This document shows positions 46,888-58,674 of a stretch of 64,000 nucleotides of DNA, piece by piece. The DNA lies in the NCBI GenBank assembly GCA_030268105.1, contig BSDZ01000015.1, positions 3,375,501-3,439,500 on the forward strand, given 5' to 3'. Position 1 is the first letter of the stretch. Each line of letters starts with the position of its first letter. The position numbers were made by a program, and so were the translations under genes. The notes below the pieces were generated by a model, which saw only the letters and a list, made by a program, of their open reading frames with translations, did not search any database and was not told the DNA's origin. The stretch is from Volvox africanus. Its lineage: Eukaryota; Chlorophyta; Chlorophyceae; Chlamydomonadales; Volvocaceae.

Positions 46888-47294
46888 TGTAATAGAGGTT
46901 TCGCCTAGCTGATAGGTGTAACTATATTGGCGAGCTCCGAGTAACTGTGCCATAGGGCACTTGGTGCAAGGGTGACTCCTTGCTAGTTACATTATAGTAA
47001 GTTATTACAATCGAAGAGGAAGTGAAAGTCTCAAATATTGAGGCGCCTTAAATAGCGCTGCCTGGCTCGTAAGGGGGCCTTACGTCTATTCAAAACTGGC
47101 GCGCATTCTACAACCGATACCGTTGTACGAATGCTCGCATGCAAGTAGTTCCATGCAACTTGTACAAGTTCTATGCGTTAGATCTATTGTAATTAATCTA
47201 TTATTACGTAATTATGTTATTTGTCATAAAAGGCCATAGTCCGACAACTCAGTTTCGCTCTACATGGCGCTTCTGCGCCGTTCGCGCTGTTACA
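46888..47294. mobile_element. Solo LTR 1, nested in gypsy integrase
   Basis: This 407-bp sequence starts TGTAATAG and ends CTGTTACA. It is flanked on both sides by GATAC (46,883-46,887 and 47,295-47,299), a perfect 5-bp duplication. It is closely related to 57,731-58,138. No internal region is present, so it is a solo LTR left by recombination between two LTRs. Confidence 0.9.
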
Positions 47295-47299
47295 GATAC

Positions 47300-47735
47300 C
47301 CTACCCTGCCGAGTTTACAACAGCTACCCGGAGTCAATTAAAACGAGCCCATTTATGGGCTTTAACTATGGGCAACATCCGCTCACTCCCCTAAGTGTTG
47401 ATATCCCCATCCCTAACCTAGCCGCCCATAACTTGAACCCTCGTTTTAAAGCAGTGTGCAGCCTCTTGTAACCCTGGAGATATCATTATCCTTAGTACCA
47501 AGAACCTCAAGAATTTATTGCACTCAACTGCAACACGTACATTCCTCCCTCGTTATGTTGGTCCATTTCCTCTAACAGAAAGGATCGGGAACGCTGCTTA
47601 CAAACTTCGGCTCCCACCCTCTTGGCAAATTAATACGTTTTGCACATTCCCCTTCTCCAAACGTGGAAAGATGATGGGTGTAACTCCACCTCAACACGAC
47701 TGAAACTCATTAACGATCAACTTGAACACGAAGTT
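47300..47735 (+). pseudogene. Ty3/gypsy integrase C-terminal part
   Basis: After the solo LTR the frame VYNSYPESIKTSPFMGFNYG, HPLTPLSVDIP continues the integrase (the AYN.S.H.STG.SPF.L.YG..P.TP pattern). It later reads RYVGPFPLTERIGNAAYKLRLP, the segment before a chromodomain in chromoviruses. It is degenerate, with frameshifts. Confidence 0.8.
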
Positions 47736-47754
47736 CAAGCGGTGACAAAAAAAG

Positions 47755-48017
47755 TTAAGGGCAGGGTGCCCCCATGTCGATGGACGGTGACGACCCCAAT
47801 TAAAGTGACCTGCGAGCTAACCAGTAGCGGAGTTGACGCCTTAGTTGATTCGGCAGATTCCGCTGGATGCTGGTGGTGAGTGCTGAACCTGGGAAAACCA
47901 CTGATTTCGGAGAAGTCGGCATGGGAGACCGGATGAGGGTGCCCCGAAACACCGGGGAAGGTAGGGACCGCCAGGTTAGTGGCCACGGGTGATGTACCCC
48001 CCTATCCTACACACATA
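47755..48017 (+). mobile_element. Dispersed retroposon, 5'-truncated copy
   Basis: Homology starts at TTAAGGGCAGGGTGCCCCC (inside the family consensus) and ends at CCTATCCTACACACA. It directly abuts the gypsy remnant. The head, about 85 bp, is missing. Confidence 0.8.
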
Positions 48018-49159
48018 AAAAACGAGCACAACTGCTTGCAGAGAAGGCATGGTAAGTTCTCAACGTAGTGCGCGGTGATATAGGATGATTACGCCAGGAT
48101 CGACACTCCGAAACATTTGCACAACTAACTGTAAGGCTGAAGCGGCTATCCCAGCGCTTGCACGGTGAGTAACGCTAGGAAGTGTTTTGGGGTTATGTAA
48201 TCGTTCCGGGCCTTAGGAATCCACAAACTTGTAATCTCTACAATTAACGTTAATCGGATTCGCCTAAACATTATGTTAGACGCTGCTCCGCTTTGTCGAC
48301 AATTTGTCCGATGTTTACCAAACTTATGCTTATGTATTAGTGCGTTGAGTGCGTCAACGACGACGTCATAAAAGTGTCTATGTACAGCATCGATATATAC
48401 AGCAGCACCAGGTCTTTGTCTACCTCGCGTATCTTTAATAAAATTATTATGAAATAAATTTATATAAAATCAGTATATGTCCGAAATAATCTGACAGGAC
48501 TACATGTCGAAGCAATCTTTGCTGGAAGTGTTGCTCGGCTTTCCCTAACCGTTATTTAGTGGACGAATGACAGCAGCTATATCCTCATTTATTTATTGCT
48601 TTGGGGTTTGTGGGCTATTCTTTGGCATCGCCTTCGCTTATAACCTTCATCATAAGTTTACAAATGTTTATAAAACAAAACTCGTTCGATTGCCCCGTTT
48701 CGTTCGCCAAGGCTCATGGAGACTTTATTTGTAAAACGCAAAACCGCGATCGAGCTCACAGATGGTATGGGTGCTGCGTGTATGGGCCCTGGGCGGGATC
48801 CAGATATTATATATGTCATTCGTTTTGTTCGTAATTCGTACTAATCTTCGTTCGTATTCGTCTTCTTTGTTCGTACGGAAATGTCACAGCCCCACATCAC
48901 TTAAACAAGCAAGCCAGTCCAAACCTGCTCGCACAATCACTGGTAAAACATGTGTGAAAACTGCTGTATGCCCTTGAGCTAGGTAGCTTGCACTTGAAAT
49001 AATAACTGTTTGTCAAATCTAACCGAAATTTAGTGTTACAACTCCCTGGCCGTTTCCCGTGCCAAGGTGGGCTCCGCGCAACCTAGCTCCGCATTCCGTC
49101 ATTGCGTGCTGGCTGAACCTTCGTGGAGGTTCAGGCGAGATGAGGGGATTACATTATGT

Positions 49160-49516
49160 GTGTGTAGGATAGGGGGGTAACATCACCCGTGGCCACTAAC
49201 CCGGCAGTCCCTACCTTCCCCGGTGTTTGGGGGCACCCTCATCCAGTCTCCCATGCCGACTTCTCCGACATCACTGGTTTTCCCAGGTTCAGCACCCACC
49301 ACCAGCATCAAGCGGAATTTGCCGAATCAACTGAGGCGTCAACTCCGCTACTGGTTAGCTCGCAGGTCACTTTAATTGGGGTCGTCACCGTCCATCGGCC
49401 TGGGGGCACCCTGCCCTTAATTTAAGGGTCTTTGGCCCGCTCTCGGTTGGGGTTGAACTTGGACTCCAGGGGCATATTAGTCGTGCCATAACAGTCGTGC
49501 CTGAACACGAGTAATG
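49160..49516 (-). mobile_element. Dispersed retroposon, full-length copy with target-site duplication
   Basis: This 357-bp copy is flanked by the 10-bp direct repeat TACATTATGT (49,150-49,159 and 49,517-49,526). The variable-length duplication, CA-rich tail and truncated relatives fit a SINE or other short non-LTR retroposon. On the minus strand, sequences resembling a Pol III B box (AGTTCAACCCC) and A box (TAGCGGAGTTGAC) occur, but not in the usual order, so promoter type is open. Confidence 0.8.
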
Positions 49517-49556
49517 TACATTATGTATTGACTAATAGGAATTTCACCCTTCCAAA

Positions 49557-49608
49557 ATGGTGGGCATTAATTTTTGACTTTCGCCAGCCAAGAATTAATG
49601 CCCACCAT
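49557..49608. repeat. Perfect 16-bp inverted repeat (hairpin)
   Basis: ATGGTGGGCATTAATT (49,557-49,572) is inverted at 49,593-49,608 with a 20-base spacer. It lies about 520 bp upstream of the pherophorin start and is copied in the second duplication at 61,943-61,994. Confidence 0.85.
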
Positions 49609-50124
49609 TCCTTACAAACGCAGAGGCCGAGCCGCAATAATAAAATAACGGCGCCTTCAGACTTTCTTGCCTTTTTAAACGAAAATGGCGGTATAAGTTG
49701 AGGAAGAGAGCTTTAAAAGTATGCATATGAAATTAAAAGAAGTTTCAGCAGAATACGTGAAAATAGTAGATATCACTCCTTGACAGAAACCGGCGTCAGC
49801 GATTTTGTATTTTATCTGCCATTATTGAAAATCATACAGCTGCTATATACATATTTACTTTCGCCGCAGCTGGTGTTACGTACGGTGGCTATGACCACCA
49901 CCTGCTGCAAAACTCGCAACGCCCTTAGGCGCAAAATCTGCACGGTCAATCAATGTAAATGTGGAGTAGAGGATGTTGGCCATTGACATGATGGCCATCG
50001 CATTCAGTTACGTCCGCCTGCCTCACAGTGCCGTATTGTGTCGATGAATACATAAGCACATCCCTCCTCAAGCCAAATATAAGCAATCCCTGCTAGACAG
50101 GTATTGCCAAGGAGATCTGATCAG

Positions 50125-53100
50125 ATGACAAGAATGAAGCACGCTGCTGTCACAGCGCTTCTTATTGCAGCCGCTTTCATGTAAGTAATGGCAGCACCTG
50201 TGTGGCGTCTGTCTTCCATGTCGTCGGAAAGTGCATCCCGACACCTACTTATGCAAAGAAGCTACACACGTGGATCATTTCGTATCCCTCTCAAAGTACT
50301 GCGGGAGTCATCACCTCCGAGTTATACCCTGCGTCCGACGCTGCAGGGCTGCACCGCTCCCCTCGGCTGCCCAAAATGCAACCTTCCCATTCTTCAAGTG
50401 CGGCGGGACTCCAACGCCCTACAGCTTTCCCGGCTCCTCTGCGTCCTATAAAAACGGCACGTTCTGCGGGACGCTCGCTGTGACGCCTCCGAAGAACTCC
50501 TCCGACCCTTGCGCCAAGGCCGATCTCCGAAAGATTGAGGTAAGCTGTTTGATTGGCGAAAGCTATTTTCCTTTCCATGCACTTAGCACGTTATATATGT
50601 TACCTGTTACATTCTTCCTCTCATCCTTTGTTTTATGTTTCGGCACTTCCCTCGATTCCGAAACATCCATTAATTGTTTTAAAACTATTTAAACTATCTA
50701 TTCCGCCAAGAAACAAATGCTCTGACGGTACCTTCCAGCTTTGACTTGTGTCGCACATGTGCGATAATTTAATTAGAACAATAAAATGACAGTGCAATAG
50801 TGTTATGTCGCGACAAGCAGCCAGCTGTCTTCTACTGTTTCTTTCGATGAGCTTGGTAGGTAGGGCGAAGAGGGCTAGTACCGGCATTGCCGAATGAAGC
50901 CGGGATTGCCGAACGAAACCGGGATTGCCACAGTCCACTTCTTGTGTGATATGTCATTTATGCTTTATAGCATGTATATGCTGTTCGGGATAGATGGATG
51001 GAGCTTGCCGTTCGAATCCAACAAGGTTCGTTATTACCTTGCTTCTCAAAAATAATTTCCTAGACCTATGGTTTGGGTTTGAAAACCTCTCTGTGCGCCC
51101 TATGCATGGGGTGGCTTTCACAGCGTCGATATTGCGGTTAATCCGTAGTTACCAGCATAGCATGAAAAACTCGCACGACGACGAAAACATCAATGAACTA
51201 TAGGAAAGCCTTAAAGCATTAAACGCACACTCGTACTTTATATAGGGAACCCAGAATGCAATGGCGAGCGCTTGGTATTGTAACTTAGAATACTGAACAT
51301 TAGAAAGCCTGGCGTTATAACGAGAAATTATTCTTTACATTACATATGATAGTTAAAAGATAACTAAAATTGCTCGCTTTGTAATTGGCACAAATACTCG
51401 CGCGTCTAGCACTACAGATTGGACGAGCACGGATTCACGCTAGTGTACTGCCGAGTACAGCTACAATAACACGATTGTTGCTAGAACGGATCGCTATAGA
51501 ACCAAACTGATACAACATTTGATAACACTTGGTGATCGACTTATTTGAGCCAATGTCACCATCCCCATACATTTGGTTAAGGCGGATCGATATAACAGAG
51601 ATACCACAGAAACTATTCGCCCGAAACCACTAATGCCATTATTTCAGCCATTCCCTAAGAGTCTCCAGAGCCTCTTCCCTTCTCAATACTGGGCTGCTGT
51701 CTATCCTGCCATGCCCCGAGTGTCTCAAGAGTGGGCAGTCTTCTTGGAGACTACTGCTACTGCGCCGGTCTGCCAGAACCCCACGAGCTACCACCTTCAT
51801 CCCCTAGATGCTGCTGCTAAGGAGTCCAGCCAGGCAATCCACACATGCATTGGAACCAGTCTGGATAAACCAGACAATTTGGCCAGTCCCCACAGTCCTA
51901 TCTCACTGCTATCCCTCAGGCCCCAGAGTGAGTCCTACCTGTCCATGTAGCAGTCGTCTTAACGATGCTAGGACTTCTATGCTGAAGTGTCGACTTTGTC
52001 GGCTTAGAAACAGCTCGCAAGTGTGACAATGCAGCAAACTGATACATCTAATAGCAGCGGAGCCTTGAACTCCGAACAACTAGTAATGTAATACTTCATG
52101 GTATGGCCAAAGCACTCCACCAGGGTGACTATAATATTGGTTCACCTGCCAAAATGTACGGCGATCTACTTTTGCATAACGCGGGCATTTTAGGCATTTT
52201 GCTTATCGGATGATTACCTATTAATATTTGTAGCCTAAAGGTATGTAGTTTACTACAGTCCACCCCATCTTCCATCTGATACAATAGACTGCTGCTGGAA
52301 ATAAATAAACCAGGCAACAATCAAGAGTCCGAGCATCTCTCGGAGATTGCTGCCGCATTTTTCCCTCTTTACTTTCCCAGAGATGGCAGCCACTCTGCCA
52401 ACTCCATTTACCAGAAATTCCATAGTACCCTCCGCACTCCAGGATGTCGCTGCAGCCACTCTCCTAGGGTTCCAAGATGGAGCCCCTCCTACTTCCTAGA
52501 TAGAAAAGTCCTCTAAATCCTACAGAATCCCCATATGTACCTTATCCCCTAAGATGGCCCTGAGAGTTAGGGCGTCTTGCTTGTTTATCAGCGCTCACAA
52601 GTTCAAGGGAATCTGCAAATGAAATCGAATAACCCAGTGAACCCGCCCGAGCAGCCCCAGTAATGGGGCACACGTGCCCAGTGGTATACATGGTTTACCT
52701 CCGGGGGCTCATGCATTCCCTATGACATGTACATGCCAGCATAAGGGCGGCGTAACCTTAATAATAATAATAAATATTATTCATATCGTAAACAACAACA
52801 GCATATATGTAGCTCCCTCCTTACTCCCTCGGAGTCAGCTGCCCTCTTGACCAATCTAGTAGATAGATTCCCCGGGATCCATCTCTTCATTATTTATTCC
52901 CTTGCCTGCATAAGATTGATGCCATTCTGGTATATCACTGATCTCAAGACCATTCCCTCGCATCTCGGCAGTCACCTGTCTATGCTTCCTATTCCAATTA
53001 TCCTTCTTTGGTGTCTCTTATGCCAGCAAAGCAATCTGCAACTGCAGGTCATTCTTCTCGCCATCACCCCAACCCTCTGGGATAGATTCCTCCGGTATCT

Positions 53101-56100
53101 ACTTGACCCCCTCTTGATTGCCTACCCTGCACTGCCGTTCCGCTTATCTGCTGCCTCTGCCGTCTCGAACTGCTTTCTTACCCCTGCCGTCTAAGTAGAC
53201 CCCTTATGTGCCGTGGCTGCAGTCTATGACTGCCCAACCCCAACCACTCCCCGATTCTCAGGGGACACTGTATCGATTTCCGTCCTCTTATTATTAGGGT
53301 TTGTGAGGGAAGTGAAAGAATATGTTTATTTCGAAAATGCAAAGCCGATCCTTCAGTTTTTCTTGTTTGAAAACGGCACGATATGACATTAGCCTTCACT
53401 TATGTTAAGTTGAACAACCACACACTTTTACTTTATTTCATATTTGTCAACCGTTGGCCTGTAGTTGGATGTCCACACAGCCATCCCATATATATTATGT
53501 TGCCGCCTCCCCGAATGCTCGAGCCACAGGTCAACATCAACCCCGCATGTGACGTAAAAAACACCATCGTCAAGGCCACCATCAATGGTGTCCCGATCGC
53601 CGTCAGCCCCTCCTTCTTCGTCCCGGCCGGCGCCCCCGAGGGCAGTGTCGCCCTGCGGTTGACACAGCTGGGCCTAGGCCTGGGGAACGATGGAGACAAC
53701 ATCTGCGTCACGCTCAGCGCCAAGACGCCAAACGCCACCAACGCCTGTACCAGCTTAGAGAGCCTCTGCCAGGCGCCCCCAGGCGCTGTACCGGGCACTT
53801 GTGTTACCGCGTTAGTCGATACCACGTTGCGGTGCTGCGCGATCAATGAAGTCAGTCCCGTACGGCCTCCACCACAACTGACCTGTGGTTATATTCATCC
53901 CCGCCCCACGGCTACTGCCATCTTCCCGCTCACAATTGAGAGTAGGCGCTGCAATACTTTGGGCAACAGGATGATCAACGATACCCTTACCCAGGCTGCC
54001 CTCGTGGGTGCTGAGTTGGACGATCGAGTCAAGCCGTACTACAACTGCAGCGACACCGTCATTCGTGCATGCTGGGCGTTCGATTCCCCCGCAGATGGTG
54101 CCAAGCTGCAGGGATGGGCCAAAGAGGTCGTCGTGAAATGGCATGACGCTGCCTCAGGACTTGATATAAGTGACATTTGTCGGCCATGGCTCAGTGGCTA
54201 TCAGATGGATGTGGTCATTGGTGGTGTCGGCACCTTCCCGAATGTGCCCTTGGGCGACGTCAACGCGAATTACACCCAGGATGCGCCTGCCGATGAGGCG
54301 AACACTGTGTGTGGCCCCGACGTATCCAAGCTTAACTATCCAAAATGCACGTGAGTCGAAATTCCGATATCTATCTGCCATCTGTGCGATCTCTTAAGGA
54401 GGCGGGAGTAATTGGACCGCCCTTCAGTGCCGTCTTATAAGTCTCTAATTCAGGTCGGTCCTATAAACCATAACATATTATACTGAGGCTGATGGGGGAA
54501 AGGTAGAGCCGTAACATACGACAAAATGCCCCAGGAACCTTCCTTACTCCAGAAAGACAAGAAATCTCAGACTGAATGCAGTAGCCTATGTCAGCCCTAC
54601 CCCACCTAATGGGTCCACAATGAACCCGTAATCACAAACGGACCTATTACGGGGTACCCCATTATGGAGGGGCTAATGCATCTAGGCTGCTGGCCAGGAA
54701 GAGCATGGGTGGGATGGATGGCCGGAGATGGAAGAGGGACGGGGAACGCTAATATTGCTTATATTGCCTTAATCTCAGACAGGAGTTTCAGCAATCTCAG
54801 GTTAAGTAGGCATATCAACCCTTTCAGAGGAAAGGGGTTTGAGTAACATGGGGTGCCGTTGGAAATCACCTCCTCCAAAGGGTTGACAGGGTTGAGAGGG
54901 TTGAGAGGGTTGACAGGGTTGAGATGTATGTGGGATGTCACTCCTCTGTCATAAAGACCCGAGAAGGTTCAAAGATGGAGTTGAGGAAATTGAGTCTTAA
55001 GACCATTTTCATGACTCAAAAGCACCAATCTCATCAGGCCTGAGACAACAGCAGCCCCAGACTCAAAAACCCTCTTAGGTTCCACTCTCTGTAGTCTAAA
55101 TGAATTCTGTGTCACTATATGTGTAATGTTGTATCTCTGTTGTGTCGGCCTTCAAAGGCCCGATCGGAAGGATGACCATCTGAGGTCCAGGATCCTTGAC
55201 ACTACCCGTAGATACCCCAGGATACTACATGTCACAAACGCTGTCCAACATTGAATGGCAGAAGGCTGCTGTAACTATGCAGCAGCTGCCTTAAGTAAGC
55301 AGTTACAAGCCGCACGTTTATATATTGTACATATCTTGGCTTATAAGCTATACTTGATGAGCTCATGCCGCATCTAACATGTAAGTGTAGGTATGGTATA
55401 GGTCGCTTTGTACTGTTAAGGTTGGTGATCAACGTCCGCCTGGCTGCAACTATGCTTGCTCCCTGCCCATCTGCTGCCTATCTACCGCTGCCCTCCTCCC
55501 GCAACTACTGCAGTTGCAACACGACAGTATTTGCCACACGGTTCGGGGTCGACCCTTGGATATACATGTATCCTGGTCGGAAGACATCCACTAAGTTGTA
55601 CTGCTTCACCGTGCTCGTCGTTAATGCATCTGATCCAACCGTAAGTTTAGAAACGATGCCACTTGCTTTATTGATGAACCTTGCTCCCGTCCTGCTGCCG
55701 GCAGCGCGCTTTGCTGTGATAAGTGACAGAAAAGCGCCCAGTCACCCGGTTTCCATACCACCACCTACCACCACCAATACTCCAAGGATACAGGATAACC
55801 GCTTACCTCTCATTCGTTCCCGTGGGCTTTCCTGTGTTCATCGCTGTGCGGTTATCATATATACTTATTCCACTGGCAGCGCCTCAGTACCCGGCCCGGT
55901 AATATTCGATGGTGTACTGTAACATCGCATACCCAATGGTGTGAGACGTGTAATAAGTGAGAGTGAGATGCGCTTTTATATATCCGCACTGTTCAGCAAC
56001 ATTGCACTACTGGTACCTCGGCGCCTGCCGTTGGAATAAATAAACCCGCTATCTTAAGGTTCAGTCATCTACTCGAAATATCCTGCAAATCGTTTGACAG

Positions 56101-57195
56101 CCAAAAACTTGGCCCCCACTCACTCTTCACTCTCTCGTCCAGCAGCAGAGAGCCGTATCCTGTCTCACTCCTATCCTGTCTCACTTTTGGCAGTATTTTT
56201 CTCATATCCTGCCTGACCCGTGAGATAACGACTCCATATCCTGCTGGCTGGTTTGCATCCCGTTATGAAGCAAATAATACTATGTATGTATAGCTATGTA
56301 TGTATAGCATAATAACGCCTGCTAAGATAGAGTCAATCTGCAGCTTTTATTAGGTTGCTCGTGCTTACACTTAACCATATCACCTACCTCAATCACATCT
56401 TCTGTCTCGGCCGGCGGGCTGGCATCACGATAAATAAAACTGCTGTTATGTAGTTTGCTCCTTGCTTGGGCGCTGGCTTGCCTGTCCCTGTCCTAGTTTG
56501 GCCATCTCGATGGCTTGCGGCAACCGTGGGCTGTGTTACATCTGTATGTACACACACACATATGTGTGTGTGTATACATACAGGGCTAGGTGATATGGCT
56601 AAGTGTAAGTACGAGCAATCTAATAAAAGCTGCATATAATGATGATTTGGTGGGATGCACGTTACGCAGAGCCTCTGCGGCCGCACGGACAAGCTGTTCA
56701 AGGCGGAGATCTGGGGGGACGACAAACAGCGCCAGAAGCTGAAGGGTATTGCCGTACAGGCAGCGGGTGACAAGAAACTCACCTACCGGTCACCGAGCTG
56801 GGGAGCACCAGGCGACCAAACCATCAAGGTGTCTCAGCTGAACTGGACTCCGCAGCAGGCCCACGGCGCCCAGGTTTGCTTGGAGCTGGACTCGAACACC
56901 GACATGGATTCGTTTTGCATGTATGGCACGGGCAAAACCTGCTGGTGAGGATGGTCGGCAAGCAGTACAGTGGGAATATTATATTCCTTCTATCTATGTA
57001 TCTATCTATCTATTTATCTATCTATCTATCGACAACATAAATTCTATGTATTGTTATTCTGTGTGTGTAAATTCTGTGTTTGCCCTTCTACCTTGTCTAT
57101 GTATATTTTGTGATGCATGCAGGATCAACTTCTTCGACGAATCGCTGGCTTGCTGCCCCCTGTACCCGGCGAACGTCGACCCAGCTGGCAAATAA
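50125..57195 (+). CDS. Pherophorin (two pherophorin domains), complete
   Basis: Six exons (50,125-50,180, 50,347-50,539, 53,530-54,350, 55,514-55,640, 56,670-56,944, 57,123-57,195) give 514 residues with agreeing phases. Residues 1-20 are a signal peptide (MTRMKHAAVTALLIAAAF). The first pherophorin domain (about 25-190) reads FPFFKCG, YKNGTFCGTLAV, CAKADLRKIE, NTIVKATINGVP and TLRCC. The second (about 355-510) starts NYPKC-T-CNTT, includes KLYCFTVLVV, LCGRTDKLFKAEIW, VCLELDSNTDMDSFCMY, and ends INFFDESLACCPLYPANV. Pherophorins build the extracellular matrix of volvocine algae. Between the domains there is no long hydroxyproline rod, only PPP and a Cys-bearing spacer of about 165 residues. Intron 2 (2,990 bp) hosts an old LTR. 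An ATG-proximal alternative start at the second Met is possible. Confidence 0.9.
51270..51500. mobile_element. Diverged LTR remnant in pherophorin intron 2
   Basis: This segment aligns by eye with 60,138-60,365 (shared blocks AGCCTG.CGT, ACTCGCGCGT/ACTAGCGCGT, CCGAGTACAGCTACAA, GATTGTTGCTAG, GGATCGCT). It is probably a solo LTR of the copia-like element seen at 59,700-60,365. Its insertion helps explain why this intron is about 2.5 kb longer than in the second gene copy. Confidence 0.6.
54878..54925. repeat. (GGGTTGAGA/CA)n short tandem repeat
   Basis: Five imperfect copies of GGGTTGA(G/C)A lie in intron 3 of the pherophorin gene. Confidence 0.85.
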
Positions 57196-57379
57196 TTTGT
57201 ACATAATGTCTACATTATAATTATGCAATCAGCTCTTGGTGTGGTTTGAGCTCAGTTCGGAGTTTAATGAGACGGAAATTCGACACTCTTCACCTAATAA
57301 AAAGGCATGCTGTAGTTGTGCCGCAAAGTGCCACAAAGCAAGTAAAGCCCCCTAAAAGGTGCTCTTTACACCTTTTTAT

Positions 57380-57384
57380 TGTAA
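57380..57384 (+). terminator. TGTAA polyadenylation signal of the pherophorin gene
   Basis: TGTAA occurs 185 bp after the stop codon at 57,193-57,195, a normal distance for volvocine 3' untranslated regions. Confidence 0.6.
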
Positions 57385-57385
57385 A

Positions 57386-57426
57386 AGGGTTTAGGGTTTA
57401 ACTATAGGGTTAAAACCCTAAACCCT
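57386..57426. repeat. Telomere-like inverted repeat
   Basis: AGGGTTTAGGGTTT (57,386-57,399) is perfectly inverted as AAACCCTAAACCCT (57,413-57,426). The unit is the plant-type TTTAGGG repeat. It immediately follows the TGTAA signal of the pherophorin gene. Confidence 0.8.
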
Positions 57427-57730
57427 ATATACAGTCAGCACACGAGCAAATCCTTATCTGTTTTCATTCGATGTGCAGTACATATATGCTAGGGTCAATG
57501 AGCTGCATGTATATCTCGACCTGCCTCCCGGTTACTGGAGTATCTAGCAGGACGGAGTGCATTTTACCCGACGAGTTTCTGTCGTTCATCAATTAATATA
57601 TACACACATATATGTGTATTATACATCCGGGATATCTATCTGTTATCCGCTTACATAGGTTGGTACAGCGAGTCCATTTGGGGCCAGGGCAAGATACACA
57701 TAAGCAAAATCTCAAACTGCGATGGGTAGC

Positions 57731-58138
57731 TGTAACAGAGGCTTCACCTAGCTGGTAGGTGTAGCTATATTGGCGAGCTCCGAGTAACTGTGCCGTTGGG
57801 CACGTGGTGCGAGGGCGACTCCTTGCTAGTCACATTACAGTAGGTTGTTTACAAGGGAAGAGGAAGTGATTGTCTCAATTGTTCGGGCGCCTTAAATAGC
57901 GCTGCCAGGATCGTAAGGGGGCCTTACGTCTATTCAAAACTGGCGCGCATTCTACAACCGACAACGCTGTACGAACGCTCGCATGCAAGTAGTTCCGTGC
58001 GACTTGTTGAAGTTCTATGCGTTATATCTATTGTAATTAATCTATTATTATGTAATTATGTTATTTTTCACAATTTGCCAAAGTACGACAACTCAGTTTC
58101 GCTATTTCTGACGCTTCTGCGCCATTCGCGCTGTTACA
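57731..58138. mobile_element. Solo LTR 2
   Basis: This 408-bp sequence, TGTAACAG to CTGTTACA, is flanked by GTAGC on both sides (57,726-57,730 and 58,139-58,143). It belongs to the same family as 46,888-47,294, with scattered substitutions. No internal sequence adjoins it. Confidence 0.92.
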
Positions 58139-58674
58139 GTAGCCGTGCCCTCCGGTAACGGGTTAGCATCAGCTTCCTTGCTTGGAGCCATAAATAAATA
58201 AATAAAAATATATGTATAGGGTTTTAGGAAAAATGTAATATGAATAGAATAAATTAAGATAAAGAGATGTATATTTTTACTCTTGGTTCGCATCATTGTT
58301 CTTAAAGTATCCAAATAATTCATTATTCGATGTTTAATTCTTGAAAAGAATTTTGTTCGTTGTGTTATTCAAGCATCCCCTCATAGATTTGTGAAAGGGA
58401 TGAACAAATGGACTGGATGTTGTATCACTACCAAACTGGTGGTCGTCATAACTACCGGCTGATAGGGCATATGTACCCTATAAATACATATATATACATA
58501 TATGGTACCTACACAACATGCTCGAGCCGCTTCAAGGTCCGCACGCAAATCAACTATAGAAAACTTTTCTCTTGAAATGATGCTAGAAAAAGTAATGTCA
58601 GTTTATAAAAATATATAGTCAATAAAAATAACGATGCTGTTATTTTTAGTTACCATTTATATAAACAATTTTGG
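58139..58674. other. AT-rich intergenic stretch, nothing recognised
   Basis: Short (ATAA)n-like and TA-rich runs only; no open frame of note. Confidence 0.5.

Larger units (their letters stand above)
48719..50555 (+). repeat. Segmental duplication, first copy
   Basis: This 1.84-kb block is nearly identical to 61,105-62,941 (constant offset 12,386). It includes a retroposon copy, a hairpin, the upstream region and the first two exons of a pherophorin gene. Weaker similarity extends left to about 48,620. Identity stops a few bases into intron 2. Confidence 0.95.

Noticed and set aside
53433..53846. Minus-strand 137-codon frame (also 63,245-63,694)
   Set aside because: It is the shadow of pherophorin exon 3; the plus strand has the domain motifs.
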